Origin: Thuidium tamariscinum
Taxonomy: Eukaryota; Streptophyta; Bryopsida; Hypnales; Thuidiaceae
Reading direction: 5' to 3'
Length of the DNA stretch: 64,000 nucleotides
NCBI GenBank assembly: GCA_947034885.2
Contig: OX344758.2
Location: 17,759,067-17,823,066 of the forward strand
The position numbers were made by a program, and so were the translations under genes. Positions 1 to 10,211 of this stretch are shown in pieces. How positions within the stretch are numbered: the stretch's first letter is position 1; the number at the start of each line of letters is the position of its first letter. The notes beneath the pieces were generated by a model that was given only the letters and a program-made list of their open reading frames with translations, had not been told where the DNA came from and searched no databases.

Positions 1-357
1 ACTCTAATGTTTAAAAAATCAACAAATCAAGGCTATAGGCCGAAAATTCACGTTGCCATAAAATATTGAAATTTATGAATTTCCAAAATTTCCAATTGGA
101 GTAGAAACAACACTTCATTTTCAATAGTTGAATTCAAATTCAAAAAATGTACTACAAAGGTGATCTATGGATTAATCATCTTTTTCTTTAGAATTGTCAA
201 TAATATGATAATGAAAAAATTTGCAATTTTATTCAATCAAAATTTGTTCAAAATCTTTTTTTTAAATTCGATAAAATACTTTTCTTTTCCATCCTACAAA
301 TTTAGGTGAAGTCATCTAAAGGATGTTTTGTTTCCTCAACAAATTAGCTAGTTTCTA
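1..357. other. AT-rich intergenic DNA, nothing recognised
   Basis: Poly-A and poly-T rich sequence with no reading frame of note and no clear repeat partner inside the window. Confidence 0.5.
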
Positions 358-740
358 GGGGAGAAACACCCAGTACCGCACATGTACCTTGCATTGGATC
401 CTAGACTCATTCAAAACCGTCTCTGGACTGCAATTAATGTATTTATCAAATGCTTAACTCTAATTTGTTGATGCATATTAAGGATACATACCAAAATTTG
501 ATTAGCTCATTGCTAATTTTAGCATTGTTCACATTTGGGGGCATTTATTGAATAGTTTCAGTGGTATAGGGAACCAACACTTTGAAAAATCATAGAAATT
601 ACATACTGCATCCAAAAAATCTATTTTTTTTTAAATATTCATGATTTTCACTCACTAATATTAGAAAAATTTTATTTTTAGAAAAAATTACCTCCAACTA
701 TGCTGAATTCCTTATTTGGACGGTTTTGGGTGTTTCCACC
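358..740 (-). mobile_element. MITE-like element, family A, copy 1
   Basis: The ends are inverted: GAAACACCCA near 362 and TGGGTGTTTC near 728. The body matches, in opposite orientation, the elements at 22314-22690 and 20600-20905; for example the run around CATACCAAAATTTGATTAGC at about 489 and the motif TTGGGGGCAT at 535. It has no coding capacity. It is probably a non-autonomous DNA transposon, but no clean target duplication was found, so the superfamily is open. Confidence 0.6.
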
Positions 741-819
741 GGAGTTGCAAAATAATTTTCAACAAGCTCTTATTATTTTCCCACTTGGATTTCCCAACTC
801 TACGCTCTATGCTCGCATA

Positions 820-1235
820 CTAAGGTAGGAGGTCCTGAAATGGAGTGGGCATTAAGAATGGACCCTATAAATGGTGCTTGAATGGACTGGATGTGGTTAC
901 TAAATTGACCTCTGTAGTCATTGAATGAATCAAGAAAAACATTATTCATTATTCTAAGAGCCAATCATTTCCCTTTCTTTTCCCATTTTTCTCTGGAAGC
1001 CGCAGTGAACACTTTAAGAAGGACCTAGGATCATAAATAGGGACCTATGACACATCTCGTTTGAAAATTCATAACTAATTCAAAAATGATCCAAAAAATG
1101 TAAAACAACTTGGGTTAGATGCCAATTCCTCTTGTCTTTCAATAAAAATTTACTGGAAAATATTTCAAAAACTTTCACCTGCCTGAAATTCAGATTCAGT
1201 GTGTAGATGGTCCATTTCAGGACCTTCTACCTTAG
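820..1235 (+). mobile_element. MITE-like element, family B, copy 1
   Basis: The termini are inverted repeats of about 24 bp: TAAGGTAGGAGGTCCTGAAA at 821 and its complement, with one mismatch, ending at 1235. The inner part (about 1030-1180: 'CATAACTAATTC', 'ACTTGGGTTAGATGCCAATT') recurs at 21760, 59823 and 60486. It is non-coding. Target duplication and superfamily are not resolved. Confidence 0.65.
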
Positions 1236-1587
1236 CTTCACCAGACAGTCAGAGTGTCCTCTCTGGTCAAATCTGCGTGTTGTACAGCGCAGCCCACTTG
1301 TGGACTTTGGGGGCTCAAACGTTCCCTTTGACTTCCGGTTGAGTTCCCTTGCGTTCTCAGGAATGCCACGTGTCTACGCGTGAGGGACCGACAGAGCTGA
1401 TTGGACATCCATGTCATCCATTTTCTCACTGTCGGTATCGATAGGTTCATCCTGTCCACAAGTGGCAAGGTGTTTTTTTTCTTAACCAGGGCTTTTTTTT
1501 CTTTCATTTTAAAAACAATGCCAAGTGGAGATATAAAATGTTATAGTCAGTGGTGCTCCAAATTTCAACATTTATCCACATATTGGG

Positions 1588-1665
1588 TTTTCAACATTCA
1601 TCCTCATCTTCGATTTTCAACATTCATCCTCATATTTGATTTGCAACATTCATCCTCATATGGGA
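1588..1665. repeat. 26-bp tandem repeat, three copies
   Basis: Three head-to-tail copies of a 26-bp unit with core CAACATTCATCCTCAT start at 1588, 1614 and 1640. There are only a few mismatches, so the array is fairly young. Non-coding. Confidence 0.85.
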
Positions 1666-1822
1666 TAGAAAATATCACACCATCAAGTACATACCACATG
1701 TCTAAAATTTTGTTTTCTTTTATAATCTCATAATTTTACTCAAGTGATTTTCTTAAACTAAAAATTATTTGTATTTTATTTCATTCAAAAAAAGCTATTC
1801 TAAAAGTCTTAGTAACCCAATA

Positions 1823-1958
1823 CTAAGATTAATTTAGACTAGGGCCTAAGATTAAAGAACTTTAGATTTTGAGCAATCCTATTGGTTGAGAGTGTAGCCC
1901 TATTGGTTGTGTAGTTTCTTAAACTTGGTTTTGGGCCCTAGTCTAAATTCAGCCTAAG
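1823..1958. mobile_element. Short inverted-repeat element (MITE-like)
   Basis: Inverted ends share AATTTAGACTAGGGCC (1831-1846; the complement lies near 1934-1949), with CTAAG/CCTAAG outside. Between them are two copies of 'CCTATTGGTTG'. About 136 bp, non-coding. Likely a small foldback element; the target duplication is unclear. Confidence 0.55.
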
Positions 1959-2439
1959 GCCATTTTGAGCCAAAAATGGTAGGTATTTCTTGCGACAACC
2001 GTGTTATGAGGGAAGAATACAAAATAACCCTGAAAAAGTGACAAAGATGGAAAGTATTGTAGTTGAAGAAGAAGAACTAGTGAGGAGTAATCTACCTTGA
2101 TGGAACATAAATTCAACCATATCTATTCCATGTGTTTCAAGTATAGAATTTTATTGGAACTCATATAATATCACGTCTAGAGTTCGAAAGCTAAGTCTTC
2201 TTATAAATTGCACAACAAAATTATACCTTTAATTATGTTGTAGTTGCATTAATATTTTGCAAAAATCAATGAGTTTGTGAAGGATGTTGAGGTTGAAAAA
2301 TGATCAATCGATGACTTCATTGTTCATTGTAGGAACCAAGAATACAACTATTGGTTCAATAATTAAAATAGTTTTGGTGACTACCTTAGTCTTGATGGAT
2401 GTCTTTAGAACTTTGTTTTTTGACCCTCAAATCAAACGT

Positions 2440-3020
2440 ATGCATGAGATATAATTAGATGAAATTCCAATTTTCAAACTTCATCCATCACATGCCACTA
2501 TATAAAGTATCGAATGACAAAGAATAAGATATTTTTGGAAAGCAAGTAAAAGTATCTATGAGGTGGTGGATATTAGGCTAAAAATAAATATTTACATGTA
2601 TCAAAAGAAAAGGGGCTAGATTTAGGCTTTTGCATAGTTAAGGGCAACTAAATTAGAAAGACATAGCCTTATAGGTATTCTACCTAGGAGTCCATACTAA
2701 TATGACATCCTTCAATTGGACATTGTATGTGAATGAATGAAGTTCTAATTTTCAAACTTCATCTTTGAAGTGTTGCTATGGAAAGTATCAAATGACAAAT
2801 TGCAAGAAAGCAAGTAAAAGTACTTACAAGGTGGTAGAGTTATCCTAAAACAAAAATAGATATTAATAGGTGTTAAAACACAAGGGCCTATATTTTGACT
2901 TATGCGCACAAAGTGCAACTAAATTTTGAGGGGATAGACTCATAGGTTATCTTCTTAGGAGCCTAATGTGATAATGTGGCATTCTTTGATTTGACATCAT
3001 ATGTATGACATATGATTGGA
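2440..3020. repeat. Degenerate tandem duplication, about 280-bp unit
   Basis: Two consecutive units share ordered blocks: TCAAACTTCATC (2475 and 2752), GAAAGCAAGTAAAAGTA (2539 and about 2807), then ACTCATAGG or CTTATAGG, then TAGGAG. The offset is about 278 bp. No reading frame. Old local duplication. Confidence 0.7.
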
Positions 3021-3059
3021 TAAATGGAAAGTAGATAAGCTATCAATTGCAACTTAATC

Positions 3060-3790
3060 TACAATTCTTTTTTACTTAAATAGATAGAATTTCATTGACA
3101 TTCATGCAATGTCCCTTTAGAATGCAATGGCTTATTTTTTTTATTGACATCATAGGTGAAACAAATTTTGTTATGTATTCTATAAAATGAAAATATTTGA
3201 AATTTAATGCAGGACTTTATTTTATTTATTAGAGAGATATCAAATGACATTCATGAACGGGCCCCTTTAAAGTTGAATATTAGTTATATATATTTTTGTT
3301 CATATCTTAAGTGATGTTAATACTTGCATAAAGTAAATGAGATCATGAATTCCTAAAAATAAAAATGTTTGTATCTTAACTTCTAATTTCATTGTAGTTT
3401 CTTAGATAGAAATTAAATAAATTCCATTCAATGGCCCCTTCAAAGTGCAACAATCGTTGTACTTTATATTTTATTGACACCTTTTGTGATGCAAATATTT
3501 GCATAAAAGAAATATGATCATGAATCCTAAAAACTAAGAAGACTTTCAACTTAATCCATGGTTTTTTTAATTTAATTAAATAGAAATTGAACAACTTTCA
3601 TTCAATGGCACCTTTAGAGTATAGCAAACCTTACTAAATTTTAATTTTTGTTGATGCCATAAGTTATGCAAAAATTGCTTTAATTGTAAGTAACACAAAA
3701 TAAAAATAGTTTCAAGTTAAACCATCACTTTATTCTATTCATTATATGAAAATTAAATGGCATTCATGCAATGGCCCCTTTGACCTCTAA
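3060..3790. repeat. Degenerate satellite-like tandem repeat, 150-175 bp unit
   Basis: The block CATTCATGCAATGGCCCCTT or a close variant recurs at about 3101, 3252, 3422, 3597 and 3761. Each is followed by a similar run (TTGACACC or ATGATCATGAAT, then a TTTCA-AGTTAA type stretch). Roughly four diverged units, non-coding. Confidence 0.7.
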
Positions 3791-4079
3791 AGAACCATAA
3801 ATTGTCCCTCCAAGTGACAAATTGGACTCATGACACTTATCTACAATCTCAATTTTCGTCATTATATTTTGAAATTTTTATTGAAGATAGAAAAACTTAT
3901 TAGCTTTATAAGATAATAATTTTTTAACACTTGTTGTCTAGAAACGAAAGTTATGGCCAAATAAGCTCAAAATAAGAGAGACCAAGTAACAAAAACATTC
4001 TACAAAAAATTTCATTTTCTCAAATAAATAATTTTTTTCTCATAGATTACATTTTTGTGTATATGAAAAGCTTTGATTC

Positions 4080-4560
4080 ATCTCATTTGAATAAATTCTG
4101 TGAAAGTTATAGACACTTGTTTTTTAACCTCTAGAAGATCAACTTGCCGAATTTGGCAACATAGCAATTTCGGGCACGTACATGTGAGTGGAGATTTCGA
4201 TATTTCAAGCCAAAATTTTAATAGAAGGTGGGGAGGAGGAATATCTTTCATATGTACAAAAAAATTAGAACATTTGGAAATACGAGCCAAAAGATATGGC
4301 CTAATATATTACTTTTTTTTTGTAATTGGGCAGTTTAGGCAAATTTGAAAATAAAACATTTTTTCCAAAAAAAAATTTGAAATTAGTTTTCTTTATTTAT
4401 ATATATGCATGGAAAACTTTGAATAATTCCACTTTGATCAATGAGTAAAAAGTTATGAGTTTTTAATTGTTTGTGGGCACTTATGGATTTTCTACGCTAA
4501 AATAGTTATAAATACCAATCCAATTTTGCTAAGTTGCCAAATTTAGTAGGTTGGTCCTTT
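4080..4560. repeat. Degenerate fragments of the foldback-element family
   Basis: Stretches such as 'ACTTTGAATAATTCCA', 'GATCAATGAGTAAAAAGTTATGAG' (split by mismatches) and 'TTGTTTGTGGG' match the interior of the element at 10212-11884 (for example 11110-11165 and 10530-10570). No ends could be placed. It is an old partial copy. The short frames on both strands here look accidental. Confidence 0.45.
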
Positions 4561-4931
4561 AGAGGTTAAGAATGGAGGGACAAAAAGAAAACTTTAATGA
4601 AAAGTCTTTAATGCCTAATTATGCAAAGATATCTATGTAAATTTTGAAAAACCTAATTATATGCTAGGATCCATTATATTGCATAACTAGATAATAGTCC
4701 TCCTTGTATTAGAAAGGTATTATGCTTTGTTAATGCTTGGGAGGCACTTTTTAGATCCTTAAGGGGCTAGGATTCATTGGCTAGGGAACCATACATATAA
4801 GACAATTTTGTTTAGTATGAAGATTTTCTTTTCAATGAATTGATTGAAAAGAAATTTATTGGTACATGAAATGAACATAACATATATTCCATACTATGTA
4901 TTTTGTAACCAAACAATGTTCTTCATGCTAA

Positions 4932-5259
4932 CATCACATGTTTTTTGGAGCCCCTAGAAGACCGTAAGTTCCTAGACTATGGAAATGCTTAGGAAATGTT
5001 GGGAACGTTGCCACAAAAGCAGTCTAATGTAGTTGAGAGGTTGCCATGTCAAAATTATATTAATTAATAAATAATAATATTTGAATTTTAAAAAATCAAT
5101 TTTCAAAATTTTAATACTTTATGATGTTTTTGAATTTTTTTTGAATTTTTTTAAAAATTCAAAAATTCAAACTAGTAGTAGCTAATTTACAATTCAAGGA
5201 ATAGTTTCAAGGAATAACCTTGAAAAAAATATTTTGAAGACCTAACAAAACATCTAATG
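4932..5259 (+). mobile_element. MITE-like element, family C, copy 1
   Basis: The left end reads ACATGTTTTTTGGAGC and the right end AACATCTAATG. These match the inverted termini (CATTAGATGTTTTT) of the better copy at 18661-19013. The body shares 'TAGAAGA', 'TTCTAGACT/GTGGGAA' style blocks and 'GGAATAGTTT' near the right end. About 328 bp, non-coding, AT-rich core. Confidence 0.6.
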
Positions 5260-5342
5260 TATGCCTATTGCTTAGACACCCAAAATAAATTATCATATAT
5301 TAATGTAAAGATTGGTGTTGAGTGGAGATGGAGCCATATTAG

Positions 5343-5495
5343 CACTACAAAAAAACAAGGGAATAAATGACTCGTCCCTAGAGTCATTGTGGACAACATT
5401 GACTACAAAATGACTACAAAATGACAGTTTTGTAACTATTGTTGTCCATAATGACTCTATGGACGAGTCATTTAATCCTTTGTTTTTTTGTAGTG
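5343..5495 (+). mobile_element. CACTA-type foldback MITE
   Basis: The 153-bp element begins with CACTACAAAAAAACAA and ends with its complement TTGTTTTTTTGTAGTG. The arms run about 60 bp and include a matching GACTCGTCC...GAGTCATT segment, so the whole element can fold into a hairpin. It is flanked on both sides by TAG (5340-5342 and 5496-5498), the 3-bp target duplication expected of the CACTA (En/Spm) superfamily. It carries no transposase, so it would depend on an element elsewhere. The intact duplication suggests a fairly recent insertion. Confidence 0.9.
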
Positions 5496-6127
5496 TAGAC
5501 ACTCATAACATTCAGTAGCCTTCAGAGAGGCTGCCTTTACCTCTCTAAAGGTATCATCCATGAATTGCATCCATGATGTTAGGGTGGGTAGAAGAGGAGC
5601 TTAGGGTGGTAGGATTGGAGATATGTGGGTTTTGTACAAAGGTCAAGTGGATTCAGATTTCGAAGTATGACCAAAAAGTGGAGTTTTTTTTTTTTTTTTT
5701 TAACAAATGAAGGGAATTCATTGCCAAGAAAAAGAATACAAACCGCCCAGCCACAATTGGCCTGGGGGCAGAAAGTGGAGTTTCATGATAGGCTGCCACG
5801 CAGTCTTAATGATAATTTTGTGAGGGATTGATACTGTAGAGCCAAAATTAGTGCTGCAATTACTTATATTATACAGTCACAAATAATAGGATGATAGTGA
5901 TTTGATCTTCACTCAAGTAGTTCCATTTCTGAATGAAGGAGAAAAAACAAACAAAACAAACAACCTTCACCTACCGACTTCCCAGCCACGGCATCCAGTT
6001 ATGTCAATACACTGACACCACTCCAACGAAGGCGGGTCACCTACTCACTGCACATCAAACAACTTCTTTACTTCCCCAATTTCAGAAACTGTAGATGCTG
6101 ACAAGGTACCCGCGCGAATCAGATTTC

Positions 6128-6185
6128 AAATCAGTAGTTACTGATTTGGACAGAACGATGTGAAATATTCCACATCATTCTGTCC
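6128..6185. repeat. Two adjacent palindromes upstream of the transposase-derived gene
   Basis: A perfect 20-bp palindrome (AAATCAGTAG/TTACTGATTT, 6128-6147) abuts a nearly perfect 38-bp palindrome (GGACAGAAC...GTTCTGTCC type, 6148-6185) with centre AATATT. The core TGTGGAATATTTCACA of the second one recurs in a CFAP57 intron near 36160. They may be remnants of a small foldback element or protein-binding sites in the promoter region; this is unproven. Confidence 0.6.
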
Positions 6186-6385
6186 AGTACAAAACAGCCT
6201 GCGAACCAGCTACAAAATGTTATGCTTTTGATTCATTGTAGGGGCTCTTTTTAAGGATGGAAAATGGCCCCTTGCCTCATTGGTAAACAATTTTTATCCA
6301 TTTCATGGCGGGAGTTTACTGGTTTGCAGCATAAGATTAAAAAAAAGGCCTGAAGAGCACGCCAGAACACAAACCGAGGAGAGAG

Positions 6386-6393
6386 TATAAAAA
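6386..6393 (+). promoter_or_regulatory. TATA box of the transposase-derived gene
   Basis: TATAAAAA sits at the start of a sharp rise in GC content, about 310 bp before a strong splice donor (GGAG|GTAAGT at 6705). This is the layout expected for a core promoter followed by a non-coding first exon. Confidence 0.55.
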
Positions 6394-6414
6394 CGGCGCC
6401 GTGTGAAACCGTCC

Positions 6415-7523
6415 ATCGTGGTTCTCCGCACACTCTCCCGCGCGGTCGTGCGCGCGCTTGCTTGCACTACTGTAGTGCGACTTGTACGCAATCCCCGCCT
6501 GCACACCTGCTTCTCTGTGGGGTCGCTTCTAAGCAATCCTTCCTCGCAATTTTCTCGTGTTTCCATGTCGCTGCACTAGCTCGCCATCACCCAAACTTAG
6601 CTCCCAACAACCATCGCTACTGCCTCTACTCCTCATGCTTGGCGTGCTTTCCGACGCACCTTCTTTCACAGCACTTGCGGACGCGCGCTTCAGTTGTTTT
6701 GGAGGTAAGTAACATGCGCGAGCTTCGGAGGGCTTTGGGATGCCTTCTGTACTTGTTGCTTTCTGGATGGTCCCTTGTGTGATTGTATCGTTCTTGTTGT
6801 ACCTTTGTGGTTGCGCGTGCATTGATGACCAGTGACAAAGCCCACGGTTCAGGAAGGTTCGAAAGTCGACTTTGGTACTCGACAGTAGCTGGATAGAAGC
6901 GTTAACTTGAGGCTCATGGGAATTACGCGAAGTTGCGCTGGGCTATTGATACTTAAAGAATCTTTTTAGTGTATAGTTCAGCAATGTAGGAGGGGAGGGA
7001 CTTGAAACTGTTAGGTCTAGGGTTTGCCCTTGCGTGCACGTGCTTCAGTTTTACTAGGAAACGTGCCGGAGCTGGAACTTTGGGATGTTTTCTGTGCTTG
7101 TTGCGTTTTGGATGGTTCCTTGTGTGATCGTGTCATATGAGTTTGTAATTTTTGGTCGCTTGCATTTTGATCACAGTGACAAAGCTCAAGGTGGACTGAG
7201 TTTTGACAAAATGGAGATTATTTGAAAGTAGCTGCATAAGAGCACCGAAAAAGTCGCGACTTGTGGAAATTATGTGAACTTGCACACAGGCTTTGGGGTA
7301 CGGCAAGACTCTTTGTGTACATTTCATCAATGTGTGAGGGATTTTGAAATTTTTAGGTCTAGGGTTTGCGGCTCAATATGATCGCATGTGCGAATGCATT
7401 TTGGAGGTGATTTTCGCTGAGTTTGAAGGTGCAATTTGGGAGTGATTAAGTTGCATTGAGCATGGATGACGAGATGACGAGGAGTAGGAGAAATTTATGA
7501 AGGGTTGTATGGCTTGAGCGACG
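6415..7523 (+). other. 5' leader: non-coding exon and leader intron
   Basis: The leader exon probably starts about 30 bp after the TATA box and ends at the donor at 6704/6705. The acceptor before the coding exon was not fixed. Just ahead of the coding start there is a 12-codon upstream frame (ATG at 7462) and a 6-codon one (ATG at 7497, stop at 7515) in frame with the main start, so 7524 is the first start that stays open. Confidence 0.5.
6689..7412. repeat. Tandem duplication inside the leader intron, about 350-bp unit
   Basis: Unit 1 (about 6689-7045) and unit 2 (about 7046-7382) share CTTGTTGC, GGATGGT-CCTTGTGTGAT, CAGTGACAAAGC and TTAGGTCTAGGGTTTGC in the same order. A third start at about 7383-7412 repeats TTTTGGAGGT, the sequence around the real splice donor at 6705. 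The donor region itself has therefore been copied. Confidence 0.75.
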
Positions 7524-8879
7524 ATGAGGGCACCCGTTGATGGTCGCGTCAAGCGGAACAGGAAGTGGCAGTTATTATTGCTGCTATTGATAGACGAGGA
7601 GGAGGATAGACAGCAGCAGTGGGAGGATCGGCAGCAGGCTCTCGCGTACCTGCAGTGGCAGCAGCAGCATGCGCGCCGTCGCGCGTGGCTACAGAATTAC
7701 TACAGTCAGTTGCAAGCTTTGTACGCTGATATTGATGTCCTTGAAAGTTGCCGATTGCGCCGTGCTCACGTTGCAGCAGCTGCATTAGGAGCTGCTGTGT
7801 CGACGCAGCAAAGTGTGCACCGTCGACTGTGGGTGAAAAATAGGTCGCAAGCATGGTGGGAACAATGCAATCATCCAGGGTTTCCAGACAAGGATTTTCA
7901 TCAATCGTTTCGAATGTCTCGTGCTACGTTCAACCTTATCTGTGAGCAGCTCGCCGGAGCTGTGGCGAAGGAGAATACAATGCTCCGGGCTGCCATACCT
8001 GTGGAGCAGAGAGTGGCAGTGTGCATTTGGCGGTTAGCCACAGGGGAGCCCTTGCGACTTGTTTCGAAGCGGTTTGGCCTTGGAATCTCCACATGTCACA
8101 AAATGGTGTTGGAGGTTTGCGCGGCAATCAATGATGTCCTTCTCCCGAAGTATGTGCAATGGCCCTCGGCAGAACGACTGCAGCAAGTGACGCAGGAGTT
8201 TGAAGGCCTTTCTGGAATGCGTAACGTGGTCGGGGCGCTCTACACGACGCACATTCCAATCATAGCTCCCAAGATTAATGTGGCTGCTTATTTCAATAAG
8301 AGGCATACTGAGCACAACCAGAAGACGTCGTACTCCATCACTTTGCAAGGAATGGTGGATGTTCGTGGGTCATTCACAGATGTATGCATAGGCTGGCCCG
8401 GGTCCATGTCCGATGAACGCGTCTTTGAGAAATCGAATCTATACAGGCGTGGCATGAGCGACGACCTGCGCGGCATGTGGGTTGTGGGAGGGCCAGGGTA
8501 TCCATTACTTGATTGGCTTTTGGTTCCATACGTTCAACACAACCTGACTTGGGCGCAACATGCTTTCAACGAGAAAGTAGTGGGGGTGCTGCAAGTTGCC
8601 CGAAATGCCTTTGGTCGTCTGAAAGGACGCTGGCGGTTCTTGCAACGGAGGACTGAGGTGAAGTTGCAAGAGTTACCTGCTGTCTTGGGCGCATGCTGCG
8701 TGCTGCACAACGTATGTGAGATGCATAATGAAGGATTCGATCCAGAGCTTCGCTTTGAGGTTTTTGACAATGAGATGCTGCCGGAAAATGGCAACTTCCC
8801 TGTGTCAGCCATGCAATCCCGAGACTCGATTGCCCATAACCTGCTTCACAATGTTCATGCAGGTTCTTCCTTTTTGTGA
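7524..8879 (+). CDS. Domesticated PIF/Harbinger transposase (ALP1-like nuclease-fold protein)
   Basis: An intact 451-aa single-exon frame. Residues 20-60 are rich in Gln and charged residues. Residues 160-200 form the helix-turn-helix that precedes the nuclease fold in this family. The DDE domain runs from about 236 to 410. Where active Harbinger enzymes have Asp in GAxDGTHI, this protein has Tyr240 (GALYTTHIPI). The second Asp position (VGDSGY) is Gly323, and the catalytic Glu (VERAFG) is Arg360. It therefore should not cut DNA. The wording HIPIIAPKINVAAYF, CIGWPGSM, QHAFNEK and the end HNLL...AG(S/T)SFL match, from memory, a conserved plant family (the Arabidopsis At5g12010/At4g29780 type), so this is an old domesticated host gene and not a new insertion. 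The related ALP1 protein acts with Polycomb complexes; whether this one does is not shown. Start chosen because an in-frame stop lies 9 bp upstream. No terminal inverted repeats were seen around it. Confidence 0.9.
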   Translation: MRAPVDGRVKRNRKWQLLLLLLIDEEEDRQQQWEDRQQALAYLQWQQQHARRRAWLQNYYSQLQALYADIDVLESCRLRRAHVAAAALGAAVSTQQSVHRRLWVKNRSQAWWEQCNHPGFPDKDFHQSFRMSRATFNLICEQLAGAVAKENTMLRAAIPVEQRVAVCIWRLATGEPLRLVSKRFGLGISTCHKMVLEVCAAINDVLLPKYVQWPSAERLQQVTQEFEGLSGMRNVVGALYTTHIPIIAPKINVAAYFNKRHTEHNQKTSYSITLQGMVDVRGSFTDVCIGWPGSMSDERVFEKSNLYRRGMSDDLRGMWVVGGPGYPLLDWLLVPYVQHNLTWAQHAFNEKVVGVLQVARNAFGRLKGRWRFLQRRTEVKLQELPAVLGACCVLHNVCEMHNEGFDPELRFEVFDNEMLPENGNFPVSAMQSRDSIAHNLLHNVHAGSSFL

Positions 8880-9420
8880 TTGTACAGGGGACATTTTGGA
8901 TGGCTTTTTGTATCTCTGAATTACCCTCCATGAAATCACTTGTATTTTACGCTCAATGTTTGTAATCATGAGGATGACAGCCATGTGTGCAGATTTACTT
9001 CCCACTTTCGTGCCTTTCCCTTTTATTGTAGATTGTTTCATATGCAGTAGTTGGTATATGAATGTCTTTGTGAGATAATGCTCTGTTAGCTGCAGAATTA
9101 TCATTGAATATCGTGGCGTGTAAATCTCTCTGAGCTGCTCTCTTTGCAACACTAATTTGCTTTCACAGGATCGGAACTGATTGCTCTGTCAATCTTCAAT
9201 TTTGCTCGTCTACCGCTCCTGCGAAACCTTCCATGAGAGCTGGGTGTTGAGATTATGGGGATTTGTTGATGGCTTCGCTGTTGTGCAGCAGCTTTTTGGA
9301 TCTCCAGCACTGGCTTGTGTGTTGCGACATCTCAGATAACTTTCATTTAAGTTAAGTTTAGAACTATTTTGTCCTGGGATTTGAAAGATTTGAAACATGA
9401 TGTTGTGTTTTTACCTCCTT
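8880..9420 (+). other. 3' flank of the transposase-derived gene
   Basis: Moderately GC-rich sequence that continues for about 500 bp after the stop before the DNA turns AT-rich. It is probably 3' untranslated sequence. No clear polyadenylation signal could be chosen. Confidence 0.4.
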
Positions 9421-9605
9421 TTCTCGATAGCGGACGTGATTACTGCCGCTCGTTGTGGAACGGACTAGGTACATAATGGCCATGAGAAACTGTTAGCAAG
9501 ATAATTTGCAGAGATCGTATCTAACTTGCAAATTATTACTTGAAGTCCTTGATTGCTGTTACGGGAAATAATGCCACTGCAAATGACATGTTTATCGAAC
9601 AGCCA

Positions 9606-9656
9606 GATCTTTTCGTAACCATGATCTTTTCGTAACCATGATCTTTTCTTAACCAT
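9606..9656. repeat. 17-bp tandem repeat, three copies
   Basis: GATCTTTTCGTAACCAT is repeated head to tail three times, the last copy with one change. Non-coding. Confidence 0.9.
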
Positions 9657-10211
9657 TGTGGTACCCAACAAGTAGAAGCCAATAGCAGGACCTTGATAAA
9701 CTATTTTTAAAGGCTCTGTCCTTTGGACTGAGTCCATGGCATCGACTTGGTGGGTGGGTTTTGGATCTCTATTTCCAAATCTTATGTACAACCCTATTCA
9801 CATTGCAACACAATGACATAGACAAACATTTGCTAGGGAGGGGGATGTCTACATGGGTGGACCCTTGTTTGGTTGAGGGGAGGCCACCTAGGATGTAGGT
9901 GGATGCTTGGTTGGCTAAAGAGGGTTGCCTAGGCAAACTTCATCGAGTTCACTATTTACTTTATTTTAATAATTTTATTTAATTTTCTTTTTATTTAGTA
10001 TTTTAATCTTTTTTAGCAATAAAACTAATATTATTGTTCATCTAAGACAGAGCATCATGGTTGTACCATTCTTGTTTTTAATTTTGATTTAGCTGCTTAT
10101 TCCAAATATTCTAAGAGATCTTAATAGTCAAAGTTTCATACTTCAAAAGTCCTTTGTCCTTGTTCGGGGGTATGATTGCATATTTGAATTTCATTGGTTG
10201 TACATCTTTAA
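9657..10211. other. Intergenic DNA, nothing recognised
   Basis: Mixed sequence that becomes AT-rich after 9950. No gene or clear repeat seen. Confidence 0.4.

Noticed and set aside
1401-1733. 110-aa plus-strand frame
   Set aside because: Spans the 26-bp tandem repeat and low-complexity DNA, with no domain or splice support.
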